Positions 25,243 through 33,456 of a stretch of DNA of 62,820 bases are shown here, in pieces. The notes under the pieces were generated by a model. The model worked only from the letters and a program-made list of their open reading frames with translations, made no database searches and was not told the DNA's origin. This DNA is from DASZTU01 sp035493835 (GTDB taxonomy: Bacteria; Pseudomonadota; Alphaproteobacteria; Rhizobiales; Devosiaceae), in contig DATJHO010000043.1 in NCBI GenBank assembly GCA_035493835.1, positions 1 through 62,820 on the forward strand, given 5' to 3'. Each line of letters begins with the position of its first letter. The first letter of the stretch is position 1. Position numbers and translations under genes: made by a program.

Positions 25243-25599
25243 TGACGACCACTCTTTTCACACTCGACGCAATTGCGGATAGGGCCGACTCTACCCTTGC
25301 TCCCTTGCCGGCGATGTCGCCATAAAGCAATGTTCGGAAAAAAAGTAGGCTTGAACACGCCGCAGCCGGGCGGCGTCGGGAGCCGCCAGCATTTTCACCT
25401 AGACAATCGTGTCGAAGGCTCGGAAAAAAGGCTCGCACTGAGCGCCAGACCGCAGGGGCGGTCCCGCGGAGCATCGGTTGGGGGAACTTTTGATCTTGAA
25501 ACCGTGGGGGCCAGCGATGAACTGCGCTCGCGGCTACGGCCATCCTCCGCTCGCGGCCGCCGGCTCGATGCGGCTCTTCCTCACCCGACAGCGTCACCC
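25243..25599. other. Divergent promoter region of two polysaccharide genes
   Basis: This 357-base gap separates the O-antigen ligase-like and CapD-like genes. An open frame runs through much of it in line with the epimerase, but its codons give a Gly/Arg-rich non-conserved sequence, so I treat it as leader. A ggttgggggaacttttgatc stretch with tgatcttgaaacc could hold a promoter; nothing certain is seen. Confidence 0.4.
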
Positions 25600-27465
25600 A
25601 TGATCGAGGACCTGAGGCTTTCCATCGGGACCATGCCGCGGTTCTGGAAGCGGGTGATCGTCATTTGCTTCGACTTCGTCGCCCTGTGCGTGGCGCTCAC
25701 CCTGAGCTATGCCCTGCGCTTCAGCATCTGGACGATACCGGCGCGGCCCGACCAGTACCTGGTGATGGTCACCGCCCCGCTGGTGGCGATTCCGATCTTC
25801 ATCCGCATGGGTCTCTACCGGGCGGTCATTCGCTACCTGCCGGAGCGGGCGCTGTGGACGATTGTCTGGGCCATGGCCTATGCCGCCATCGGGTGGGTGG
25901 TGCTCGCCTTCCTGTCGCAACTCGCGGTCCATGGCTACGTGCCGCGCTCCGTCCCGCTGTTCTATTGGGTGCTGGGCGTGATCTTCATTGCCGGCAGCCG
26001 CTTTGCGGCCAAAAGGCTGCTGGGGCCGGGCACCAGCCCCACGCGCGACAGGCCGGCCGTGCTGATCTACGGCGCCGGCTCCTCGGGCGCCCAACTCGCA
26101 GGGACACTGGCGCGCGAGCGGGGCAATTTTATCGTCGGCTTTCTCGACGACAACGCGCATTTGCAGGGCCGCGACGTGGCCGGTTTCCGAGTCTATGCCC
26201 CCTCATATTTGCCGACACTGATCGGACAGCACGGAGTCGGCGAGGTTATTCTGTCGCTCCCCTCGATCAGCTTCGCGCACCGCCAGCAGATCGTGGCCAG
26301 GATCGGCGGCCATGGGGTCAAGATTCGCACCCTGCCATCCTTGGCGGACGTGGCGCAGGGCAAGTATCTCGTCAATTCGATCCGCGAGTTCGACATCGAT
26401 GAATTGCTCGGACGGTCCTCGGTCCCCCCCGACAAGAACCTGCTGCAGGAGATGATCGAGGGCCGGACCATCATGGTCACCGGCGCCGGCGGCTCCATTG
26501 GCTCCGAGCTGTGCCGCCTGATCGTCAGGTGGCGGCCGCAGCGGCTGGTGTTGTTCGAGGCCAACGAGTTCGCGCTTTATCAGATCGACCGCGAACTATC
26601 GGCGCTGGAGGACTGTGCGCTGGTGCCGATCTTGGGCTCGGTGACCGACGCCAACGTCGTCCGCCGGGCCATCGGCGAGCACGGCGTGGATGCGGTCTTT
26701 CATGCCGCCGCGCACAAGCACGTGCCGCTGGTCGAGGCCAACGCGCTCGAGGGCATGCGCAACAACGTCCTGGGCACGGCAACGGTGGCCGATGTCGCGC
26801 TCGCCAGTGGCGTCCGGCATTTCGTGCTGATTTCCTCCGACAAGGCGGTGCGGCCGACTAATGTCATGGGCGCGACCAAGCGCTGGGCCGAACTCATCGT
26901 CTGGCAGAAATCGGTGGAGGCGATGCGGCGCAATAGCGGCCAGCGCTTCTGTTCGGTGCGCTTCGGCAATGTGCTCGGCTCCAACGGCTCGGTGGTGCCG
27001 CTGTTCAAGGAGCAGATCGCCAACGGCGGGCCGGTGACGCTGACCGATGCCCGCATGACGCGCTATTTCATGTCCATTCACGAGGCGGCCGAACTGATCG
27101 TGCAGGCGAGCGCGCTCTCCGACGGCGGCGACGTCTTCCTGCTGGAGATGGGCGAGCCGATCCTCATCGAGGACCTGGCGGAGAACATGATTCGTCTCGC
27201 CGGCTTTTCCGTCCGCGATGAGATGAACGCTGACGGCGATATCGAGATCGTGGTCACCGGCAAGCGGCCGGGCGAAAAGATGTTCGAAGAGCTGTTTTAC
27301 GACAAGAACGGCGCGGATTCGACCCGCCATCCGAAGATCCTGCGGGCGCCGCGCGCCGATTCTCCCGCCGGCAACGTCAACGAGGCGCTCAAGCAGTTGA
27401 CCGCCTTGCTCGATCGGCAGGACGAAGCGGCGGCGCGCAAGCTGCTGTTCGAGTTCATCCAGTAG
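25600..27465 (+). CDS. CapD/WbpM-type UDP-sugar 4,6-dehydratase/epimerase, membrane-bound
   Basis: The 621-residue product has four N-terminal membrane helices (residues 12-130), a CoA-binding-like Rossmann region with LIYGAGSSGAQLAGTLA, and a C-terminal short-chain-dehydrogenase domain with VTGAGGSIGSELCRLIVRW and VFHAAAHKHVPLVE. The active site reads SSDKAVRPTNVMGATKR, in which Lys replaces the usual Tyr of the Tyr-xxx-Lys motif, as known for this family. It converts UDP-GlcNAc-type sugars for O-antigen or capsule. I chose the ATG at 25600, in line with family length; the frame stays open upstream to 25273. Confidence 0.9.
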   Translation: MIEDLRLSIGTMPRFWKRVIVICFDFVALCVALTLSYALRFSIWTIPARPDQYLVMVTAPLVAIPIFIRMGLYRAVIRYLPERALWTIVWAMAYAAIGWVVLAFLSQLAVHGYVPRSVPLFYWVLGVIFIAGSRFAAKRLLGPGTSPTRDRPAVLIYGAGSSGAQLAGTLARERGNFIVGFLDDNAHLQGRDVAGFRVYAPSYLPTLIGQHGVGEVILSLPSISFAHRQQIVARIGGHGVKIRTLPSLADVAQGKYLVNSIREFDIDELLGRSSVPPDKNLLQEMIEGRTIMVTGAGGSIGSELCRLIVRWRPQRLVLFEANEFALYQIDRELSALEDCALVPILGSVTDANVVRRAIGEHGVDAVFHAAAHKHVPLVEANALEGMRNNVLGTATVADVALASGVRHFVLISSDKAVRPTNVMGATKRWAELIVWQKSVEAMRRNSGQRFCSVRFGNVLGSNGSVVPLFKEQIANGGPVTLTDARMTRYFMSIHEAAELIVQASALSDGGDVFLLEMGEPILIEDLAENMIRLAGFSVRDEMNADGDIEIVVTGKRPGEKMFEELFYDKNGADSTRHPKILRAPRADSPAGNVNEALKQLTALLDRQDEAAARKLLFEFIQ

Positions 27466-27519
27466 GTAGAGCGCTATCCATTTCGATGGAATTGAAATGA
27501 TGCTTGGCACTGATTGAAA

Positions 27520-27612
27520 CGGAGATTTCCCGCCTTCGCGGGGAATGACCGGGTTTGTCGGCAGAGCCGTGCTACGTCCTCGGCGTCATTCCCGCGAAGG
27601 CGGGAATCTCCG
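27520..27612. repeat. Long inverted repeat 'cggagatt.cccgccttcgcgggaatgac'
   Basis: The left arm (27520-27549) and the right arm (27585-27612) are near-perfect reverse complements, enclosing a 35-base spacer. Each arm is itself palindromic around cccgccttcgcggg. It lies between the convergent epimerase and sugar-transferase genes and could act as a bidirectional terminator. Its wording matches a dispersed intergenic repeat known from many alphaproteobacteria. Confidence 0.75.
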
Positions 27613-27636
27613 TCGTTTGCTCCACCCGGCAATGCA

Positions 27637-28197
27637 CTATCGCGCGGCATCCAGCCGGTCGCCCCGGCCGGCGCCGACCAGCGTTGCAAGCATGAGCCGC
27701 AGGTCGCGGGCGAGCGACATGTCCCCAAGATAGCTGGCATCGAGCGCCGCCAGCCGTTCGGGATCGGACATGTCGACCCCGGCCACTTGCGACACCCCGG
27801 TGATGCCCGGCCGCAGGCCCGCGAGGCCATGCGTCCGGCGCGCCTCGATCAGCCGCGTCTGCGAAGGCAGGCAGGGGCGGGGGCCGACAAAGCTCATTTC
27901 CCCGGCCAGGATGTTCCAAAGCTGCGGCAGTTCATCGAGCTTGCTGCCGCGCAGCAGCCGGCCGATGCCGGTCACGGCCGAGGCGCCGACCTCGTGGCTC
28001 GGGGCGTTCACGGTATCCTGCCGCATGGTCCTGAGCTTCAGGCAGGTAAAGATCTTGCCGTCGCGGCCCACGCGCGGCTGGCGAAACAGCGCCGGCCCGG
28101 GCGAAGTCAGGCGCACGACAATGCCGAAAATCAGGATCAGCGGCGCCGCGAAGGGCAGAGCCAGCAGGGCGAGGAGGACGTCGAACGTACGCTTCAT
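27637..28197 (-). CDS. Undecaprenyl-phosphate sugar-1-phosphate transferase (bacterial sugar transferase)
   Basis: The 186-residue product starts MKRTFDVLLALLALPFAAPL, the single membrane segment of the small PglC/WcaJ-type monotopic phosphoglycosyl transferases. Conserved motifs follow: SPGPALFRQPRVGRDGKIF, LKLRTM, SKLDELPQLWNILAGEMSFV and GPRPCLP. The enzyme moves a sugar-1-phosphate onto undecaprenyl phosphate, the first step of polysaccharide assembly. It is head-on to the CapD-type gene and likely works in the same route. I chose the ATG at 28197. Confidence 0.9.
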   Translation of the reverse strand: MKRTFDVLLALLALPFAAPLILIFGIVVRLTSPGPALFRQPRVGRDGKIFTCLKLRTMRQDTVNAPSHEVGASAVTGIGRLLRGSKLDELPQLWNILAGEMSFVGPRPCLPSQTRLIEARRTHGLAGLRPGITGVSQVAGVDMSDPERLAALDASYLGDMSLARDLRLMLATLVGAGRGDRLDAAR

Positions 28198-28297
28198 GAC
28201 CAATCCGGGAAATAATGCGTCGTTTACATCATTTTGCGGCAGGCTGGTCGAGACGGATCATAGCCGTCGTCGGAGCATGATCCACCGGCAGTAGCAG

Positions 28298-28412
28298 GAA
28301 ACAACCCCCACCGGGCTGCCGCCACCCTCCCCTCAGGGGGAAGGGGAATTTGTGGCACGGCGGTGCAGCATCGCCCCCCTCCCCCTTGAGGGGAGGGGCA
28401 AGGGTGGGGGGT
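28298..28412. repeat. 'ccctccc..ggggaaggg' repeat pair
   Basis: The stretch aacaacccccaccgggctgc ... ccctcccctcagggggaaggg ... cccccttgaggggaggggcaagg ... gtggggggtgtt is an inverted arrangement of a unit that recurs at 43.2, 44.6, 52.1, 56.1, 57.9, 59.6, 61.1 and 62.4 kb. It fills most of the 249-base gap before the Tim44-domain gene. Confidence 0.7.
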
Positions 28413-28446
28413 GTTTTCGCTTGATTCGACCGATTGGCCCCGCGCC

Positions 28447-29430
28447 TCAGTTCCGTGCGTCCTGGATGGCCGAGAGCTGCCAGGCACCGCCATTGTCGCG
28501 GACGAACGTCCAGAGTTCGCGCCCGTCGACCGGATGGTTGGGATCCCCCTTGACCACGGCGCCGGTCTGCCGATCCCGCATCATATCGATCGCCGACCAG
28601 TGCATGGCGACCGTGGCATAGTCCCGGTTACCCTCGCGCCAGGACTCGGCAAGCGAGCCTTCGAGGAATTTGAGATCGGTCACGTCGTTACGCAGCCCAT
28701 GGGTGGCGTTCTCGGCCAGCTCCTCGGACAGGTAGGAGACCATCTCCGGGGTGGTATACCGGCGCAGGCCCTGGTGGTCTTCGCGGGAAAAGGCTCCCTG
28801 CACATCCCCGAGCATGCGCTCAAAAGTTTCGAAATCGGTATTGGTAATGCCGATCTCGTCCGGATTGCCCGAGCGGGGGCCGGCGGCCCCCCCGCCATAG
28901 CCCGGCCGCGCGCCATAGCCTTGCCCGCCCATGTCGGGCCCGCTCATCGGAAACGCGCCGAAATTGCGCGGTCCCGCCGTCTGGCGGCGGAACAGCCGGA
29001 AGGCGAGATAGATGAGGCCGCCGATCAGCAGCAGCTGGAAGATGGCGCTGAAGCCGCCACCGAGGCCGCCAAAGCCAAAGCCCATCATGTGGCCGAAGAG
29101 GCCCTGGAAGAACAGGCCGCCGAGCAGGCCGCCAACGATACCGCCGCCAAGGCCGCTCAGGAAACTCCCGCGGTTGAAACCGCCGGGCTGCTGCACGCCG
29201 TTATTGGGCGTAGCCGTATTGTAGCCGTTGTTGGGCGTCATCGAGCGCTGGACGGGCGCCACCGTGTTGGGCGCGACGCGCGTCACTGGGGCCGTCGAAA
29301 ACGTGCGCATGCCGCGGCTGCCGAAGCTACCGCCCATGCGGGCCTCAGCTGCTCCCGCTGCGGCCAGCGAAAACACCATCAGCAGGGCTGCAAAAACGCC
29401 ACCCAGCTTCAAAAACCGGGATTGGGACAT
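28447..29430 (-). CDS. Tim44-like domain membrane protein
   Basis: The 327-residue product has a signal-like N-terminus (FLKLGGVFAALLMVFSLAAA), a Gly/Asn/Pro-rich linker, a Gly-rich membrane segment (about residues 95-150), a second Gly-rich linker, and a C-terminal Tim44/MBA1-like domain with FERMLGDVQGAFSREDHQGL and LWTFVRDNGGAWQLSAIQ. Bacterial Tim44-like proteins sit in the inner membrane; their role is poorly known. I chose the ATG at 29430, with ggag eight bases upstream, over longer frames. Confidence 0.85.
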   Translation of the reverse strand: MSQSRFLKLGGVFAALLMVFSLAAAGAAEARMGGSFGSRGMRTFSTAPVTRVAPNTVAPVQRSMTPNNGYNTATPNNGVQQPGGFNRGSFLSGLGGGIVGGLLGGLFFQGLFGHMMGFGFGGLGGGFSAIFQLLLIGGLIYLAFRLFRRQTAGPRNFGAFPMSGPDMGGQGYGARPGYGGGAAGPRSGNPDEIGITNTDFETFERMLGDVQGAFSREDHQGLRRYTTPEMVSYLSEELAENATHGLRNDVTDLKFLEGSLAESWREGNRDYATVAMHWSAIDMMRDRQTGAVVKGDPNHPVDGRELWTFVRDNGGAWQLSAIQDARN

Positions 29431-29557
29431 CAAACACTCCATCAGACCTTGTCTGGGAGGATGTAGGGGTGCGCGGGCTTCGGTCATAGTCCAAAAATGC
29501 GACACGCCGCCGCTTGAATCCGGCGCCGTGCGCACTAATGAACTTTTTGTGAGCTGC

Positions 29558-30175
29558 TTAGACCGGCGGGGTCGAACCACTCTTGCCAACGGTGAAGAAG
29601 CCCGCATTGATCTTGCCGTCAGGGGCCTTGAAGCCACGGACGGTCACATGGGCACCTGGGGTCAGCGCGCTCTTGTCGGCGACCTCGAAGGTGATGATCG
29701 GGGTGTCCTGGGCGACGCTTACCTTCTGCTGGCCGCCCTTATAGGTCACGGTCAGGGTGCGGTTGCTGGTCCCGACCACGGTCGAAACCGTGCCATTGGT
29801 CATGGTCGACTTCGGACCCTGGTCCCATTTGCGGAAACCTTCGCCGACGCCGCGCATGCTCTCGGGGAACACCGTGATCTCCATGGCGTTGTTGCCGCCC
29901 GCACCATCCGCCTGGGCCCCGGCGCCGATGAAGCTGCCCGGCTTGATCTGGTCGATCGCGATCGGCACCGAATAGACGATGCGGGTCCTGTCGTTGAGGT
30001 TCACGGCATCCTTGCTGCCGTCCGCGGCGGTGACATCCACCTCATTGCCGTTGACCGCGGCGATCACGCCGTCGACCTTGGTCATCGGCGCTTGCTGTGC
30101 CATCATCGATTGAGCAAACACCGGCTGGGCCGTTGCCGCCAATCCGGCAAAGGCCACAATTGCTATAGTTCTCAT
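29558..30175 (-). CDS. Exported beta-rich protein of unknown function (DUF5666-like)
   Basis: The 205-residue product has a signal peptide (MRTIAIVAFAGLAATAQPVF, cleavage after FAQ). Two similar halves begin MTKVDGVIAAVNGNEVDVTA and TNGTVSTVVGTSNRTLTVTY, each followed by a charged strand and a 'GxxVxV' end; this looks like a duplicated OB-type barrel as in DUF5666 proteins. A gggaga site lies upstream of the ATG at 30175. The role is unknown. Confidence 0.7.
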   Translation of the reverse strand: MRTIAIVAFAGLAATAQPVFAQSMMAQQAPMTKVDGVIAAVNGNEVDVTAADGSKDAVNLNDRTRIVYSVPIAIDQIKPGSFIGAGAQADGAGGNNAMEITVFPESMRGVGEGFRKWDQGPKSTMTNGTVSTVVGTSNRTLTVTYKGGQQKVSVAQDTPIITFEVADKSALTPGAHVTVRGFKAPDGKINAGFFTVGKSGSTPPV

Positions 30176-30392
30176 AAGATTGAATCTCCCGCTGATCGGT
30201 TCCCGGTCCTGGGGCAGACCGGCTCGTAACGCGGGGCGCACTCTGCCTTGCCGAACTTCGGTTGCATCGTCACGTCTACTCACATTGTCGGCACCACAAG
30301 GCCGCCGGACCACAATTACCTGCCTTGCAGAAGAAGCAACACCGTGGGCGTGAACAAAATTCCGGCCTGGGCGAAACTATTCTTGGGCGAAA

Positions 30393-31409
30393 TCATCCGC
30401 GCAATTGGGCCCGGCTTTCCGGCAGCACGCGATGCGGCGGCTGGCCGCTGTCGAAGAAGGCGCGGATATTGAGGATCACTGTCTCCCCCATTTCGACGCG
30501 CGCCTCCAGGGTTGCCGAGGCCATGTGCGGGGTAAGCACGATTTTGTGGCTGCGGGCGAGCGCCAGCAGGCGCGGATCGACGCCTTGCGCCCGCTCGAAC
30601 ACATCGAGCGCCGCCCCCGAAAGGCGGCCCGCCTCGATGCCCTCGATCAGCGCCAGCTCGTCCAGCAGCTCCGGCCGCGACACGTTGACGACAAAGGCAT
30701 GCTGCCGCAGCCGCGCCAACCGCCTGGCATCGAGAATATGGTAGGTCTCGCGCGTAAACGGGGTGTGCAGCGATACGATGTCGACTGCCTCAAGCATGTC
30801 GTCGAGCGATTCCCAGAACTGCGCGCCGAGCCGCTCTTCGAGCGCCTGGGGTCGGCGGTGGCGCGAATAATAGTGAATGTTGAGCCCGAACGCCCGCGCC
30901 CGGGTGGCGACCGCCGTGCCGATCCGGCCCATGCCGACAATGCCGAGCGCCTTGCCGCGCAATCGATGGCCGAGCATCCAGTTGGGCGACCAGCCGGGCC
31001 ATTGTCCATCGCGCAGCAGCACCTCGACCCCTTCGACCAGCCGCCGCGGCACAGCCAGCATCAGCGTTACCGCCATGTCGGCCGTGTCTTCCGTCAAAAC
31101 GCTCGGCGTGTTGGTGACGGTCAGGCCCGCTGCATAGGCGGACTCTACGTCGATATTGTCGAAGCCGTTGCCGAATTGGGCGATAAGCCGCAAGCTCTGG
31201 GGCAGGCGTGCGATCAGGTCCGCATCGATTCGATCGGTGATCGAGGAGACGAGCACGTCCTTGTCCTCGGCCACGGCGATGAGCGCGTCGGCCGACAGGG
31301 CCACGTCCGAGGCGTTGAATTCGGCATCGAACAGCATCGCCATGCGCGCTTCGACAGCCGCCGGTAGCCGCCGCGTTACAACAACCCGGGGCTTTGGCAC
31401 GACCGTCAT
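30393..31409 (-). CDS. D-isomer-specific 2-hydroxyacid dehydrogenase (glyoxylate reductase-like)
   Basis: The 338-residue product has the NAD-binding motif GIVGMGRIGTAVATRARAFG and the catalytic Arg/Glu/His set: the Arg in VNVSRPELLDE (a conserved NxSR/G region), a Glu near LPESRAQ upstream of the end, and His in LTPHMASATLEAR. It most resembles glyoxylate/hydroxypyruvate reductases. The motif PHMASAT replaces the more common PHIGSAT, as in many alphaproteobacterial members. I chose the ATG at 31409 (MTVVPKPRVVV). Confidence 0.88.
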   Translation of the reverse strand: MTVVPKPRVVVTRRLPAAVEARMAMLFDAEFNASDVALSADALIAVAEDKDVLVSSITDRIDADLIARLPQSLRLIAQFGNGFDNIDVESAYAAGLTVTNTPSVLTEDTADMAVTLMLAVPRRLVEGVEVLLRDGQWPGWSPNWMLGHRLRGKALGIVGMGRIGTAVATRARAFGLNIHYYSRHRRPQALEERLGAQFWESLDDMLEAVDIVSLHTPFTRETYHILDARRLARLRQHAFVVNVSRPELLDELALIEGIEAGRLSGAALDVFERAQGVDPRLLALARSHKIVLTPHMASATLEARVEMGETVILNIRAFFDSGQPPHRVLPESRAQLRG

Positions 31410-31572
31410 GTGGCGTCCGCTCCGCTGCTTGCGGAGGCGCATGAACGGTGCGGGAGAGGTAGAAGATGCGCCGTCATCGCCAGCCTTCAGCGACCATTAA
31501 GGTTGATGACCTACTGATAGGAAAAAAGCAGATGTCTGAAAAGCAGTGTTTGTTTCGGGCGCTTCAAGCCGC

Positions 31573-32121
31573 ATGATGATCCCTCGCCACAATCGTCGGG
31601 CCTTTCTGGGCCTGGCCTGCTCCAGCCTCGTCGCCGCTTCGCTTTCCCCCGCCTTGGCCGTCGAGGTCAACGAGGACGGCCTGCCGCTGCCGCGCTTCGC
31701 CTCCACCCGTTCCGCGCCGATCAATGTGCGCGTCGGGCCGGGCGTGCGCTACGACGTCGCCTGGATCTACAACAAGCCCGACATGCCGGTGGAGATCACC
31801 GCCGAGTTCGACATCTGGCGAAAAATCCGGGATTTTGACGGCAGCGAGGGCTGGGTGCAGCAGAACCTCTTATCCGGCAGCCGCACGGGACTGGTGTCGC
31901 CGTGGAAAAAGGACACTTTTCCCCTCCTCGCCAGTGCGTCCGACGGTGCTCCGGCCCGGGCCTATTTGCCGTCCGGCTTCCGGGTAGATATCCGCCGCTG
32001 CGACGGCTCCTGGTGCCAGGTCGATGCCGCCGGCGAAGATGCCTCAGGCCGTAAAGGTACGTATACGGGCTATCTCAAGCAGTCGGACATCTGGGGCGCC
32101 TATCAGGGCGAAAAGTTCTGA
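31573..32121 (+). CDS. Exported SH3-domain protein
   Basis: The 182-residue product has an Arg-Arg-containing signal (RHNRRAFLGLACSSLVAASL, then ALA cleavage site), followed by a bacterial SH3 fold: INVRVGPGVRYDVAWIYNKP, then DIWRKIRDFDGSEGWVQQNLL. A second half (PARAYLPSGFRVDIRRCDGS, WCQVDA) looks like another SH3 repeat with a Cys pair. Such proteins bind peptidoglycan or modulate cell-wall enzymes. An ATG three bases later is an equal alternative start. Confidence 0.85.
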   Translation: MMIPRHNRRAFLGLACSSLVAASLSPALAVEVNEDGLPLPRFASTRSAPINVRVGPGVRYDVAWIYNKPDMPVEITAEFDIWRKIRDFDGSEGWVQQNLLSGSRTGLVSPWKKDTFPLLASASDGAPARAYLPSGFRVDIRRCDGSWCQVDAAGEDASGRKGTYTGYLKQSDIWGAYQGEKF

Positions 32122-32215
32122 GGCCTGCTCCAGCAGGTTTCAAAAGCTCATCAAACCCGCAAGCTTGAGCATGATCCCGCGTGAAATGCTGCAATTCAGC
32201 GGGATCGCGCCTGCT
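32121..32215. repeat. RIME-like fragment, copy D
   Basis: The stretch gctccagcaggtttcaaaag ... cttgagcatgatcccgcgtg ... ttcagcgggatcgcgc contains the gagcatgatccc and gggatc arms typical of alphaproteobacterial intergenic palindromes. It starts at the SH3-protein stop and runs up to the convergent irr gene. Confidence 0.5.
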
Positions 32216-32258
32216 CACCACGATGGTTCGGCAAGCCTTGCGAAATATCCCGGCCCGG

Positions 32259-32699
32259 TCAGGAGGTCTTTCGCACCCGCACGATAACGTCGACGTGCGT
32301 GACCTTCATGCCCTCCGGCGCGTCGGGGAGGCCGTTGATGACGATCGAGGTCGCGGGAATATCGACCACGCGCTGCTCATCTTCGAGATAGAAATGGTGG
32401 TGGTCGGAGGTGTCGGTATCGAAATACGACCGGGAGGCATCGATCGCGACTTCGCGCAACAGCCCCGCTTCCTGGAACTGGTGCAGCGTATTGTAGATCG
32501 TGGCGAGCGACACATTGACTTGCGCCGCACTCGCCTCCTCGTGCAGCTGCTCGGCACTCACGTGCCGATGCTCGCCGGCGAACAGCAATTCGGCGAGCGC
32601 GATGCGTTGCCGCGTCGGCCTCAGCCCGGCCATGCGCAGCACCGCCGTGATGCACGGCGTTTGCGAAGGGAGCGGGCTCGGCAGGGCGGAACGATCCAT
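32259..32699 (-). CDS. irr: Iron response regulator Irr (Fur family)
   Basis: The 146-residue product has the Fur winged helix (AGLRPTRQRIALAELLFAGE, then VNVSLATIYNTLHQFQEAGL) and the three-histidine DHHHF motif (His100-102) used by Irr for heme and metal sensing. Irr represses heme synthesis and controls iron genes when iron is scarce. No N-terminal heme regulatory motif (GCPWHD) is present. Its divergent position next to fabA-fabB matches conserved Rhizobiales gene order. I chose the ATG at 32699 from family length. Confidence 0.9.
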   Translation of the reverse strand: MDRSALPSPLPSQTPCITAVLRMAGLRPTRQRIALAELLFAGEHRHVSAEQLHEEASAAQVNVSLATIYNTLHQFQEAGLLREVAIDASRSYFDTDTSDHHHFYLEDEQRVVDIPATSIVINGLPDAPEGMKVTHVDVIVRVRKTS

Positions 32700-32729
32700 G
32701 GTTTCCTGAAAGTTCGTGTTGAAAGCAAG

Positions 32730-32758
32730 CTTATAGCGGCGGCGGTCCGGACACACAA
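32730..32758 (-). promoter_or_regulatory. irr: Probable promoter of irr
   Basis: On the reverse strand TTGTGT (32753-32758) and TATAAG (32730-32735) are 17 bases apart. The -10 is near consensus while the -35 matches only its first half. Transcription would start near 32722 and leave a leader of about 23 bases before the irr ATG at 32699. Confidence 0.4.
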
Positions 32759-32910
32759 GGACGCTGGGGCGGTGCGGTTCCTGCAGCCGGATCAACAGCC
32801 GCTATTGACCCATCGGGGGGCACGCCTCTAGAGCATGTGGCATCAACCAATTCCGCTCTCCCCGATGCCGACCGGCGACGGGGCCACAGCGCCCAAATGA
32901 AGGTAAACCG

Positions 32911-33417
32911 ATGGCGGACCGTCCGAACGCTTACGGCTATGAGGAATTGCTTGCCTGCGGCCGGGGCGAATTGTTCGGGCCGGGCAATGCGCAATTGCCA
33001 TTGCCGCCCCTACTGATGTTCGATCGCATCACCCATATCTCGGAAAAGGGCGGCTCCCACAATCGCGGCGAGGTCACGGCCGAACTCGACGTCAGGCCGG
33101 ATCTCTGGTTCTTCGCCTGCCATTTCCAGGGCGATCCGGTCATGCCGGGCTGCCTGGGGTTGGATGCGTTGTGGCAGATGACCGGCTTCTTTCTCGGCTG
33201 GGGCGGATCGCCGGGCCGCGGCCGGGCGCTCGGCGGCGAGGTGAAGTTTACCGGCCAGGTGACCAATGACGTCAAGATGGTAGAGTACGGGGTCGAGATG
33301 AAGCGCGTCGTACGCTCGCGGGTAGCACTGGGAATCGCCGATGGCTGGGTCAAGGCCGACGGTAAGCTGATCTACGAAGCCAAAGATTTGCGCGTCGGCC
33401 TTTTTTCCGACGTTTAG
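32911..33417 (+). CDS. fabA: 3-hydroxydecanoyl-ACP dehydratase/isomerase
   Basis: The 168-residue hot-dog-fold enzyme makes trans-2-decenoyl-ACP and its cis-3 isomer, the branch point to unsaturated fatty acids. The active-site helix region FACHFQGDPVMPGCLGLDAL carries the catalytic His, and Asp in LGLDALWQMTG is the partner. An agg-like ribosome site (gaaggtaa) precedes the ATG. fabB starts 39 bases downstream, so the two are one operon, and irr lies divergent. Confidence 0.97.
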   Translation: MADRPNAYGYEELLACGRGELFGPGNAQLPLPPLLMFDRITHISEKGGSHNRGEVTAELDVRPDLWFFACHFQGDPVMPGCLGLDALWQMTGFFLGWGGSPGRGRALGGEVKFTGQVTNDVKMVEYGVEMKRVVRSRVALGIADGWVKADGKLIYEAKDLRVGLFSDV

Positions 33418-33456
33418 ACACGCGATTGGCCGGTTGCGGGCAGGGAGCGTAATAAA

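Noticed and set aside
25273..25599. Extended start of the CapD-type gene at 25273
   Set aside because: The added 109 residues are Gly/Arg-rich and unlike the family; the ATG at 25600 gives normal length.
27466..28446. CRISPR-like arrays in repeat-rich gaps
   Set aside because: The repeats are inverted, unevenly spaced and few per gap; there is no regular repeat-spacer pattern and no cas gene.
32700..32910. Iron-control-element palindrome in the irr/fabA intergenic region
   Set aside because: Only a poor imperfect palindrome (aaagttcgtgttgaaag) is visible; it does not match a known ICE well enough.
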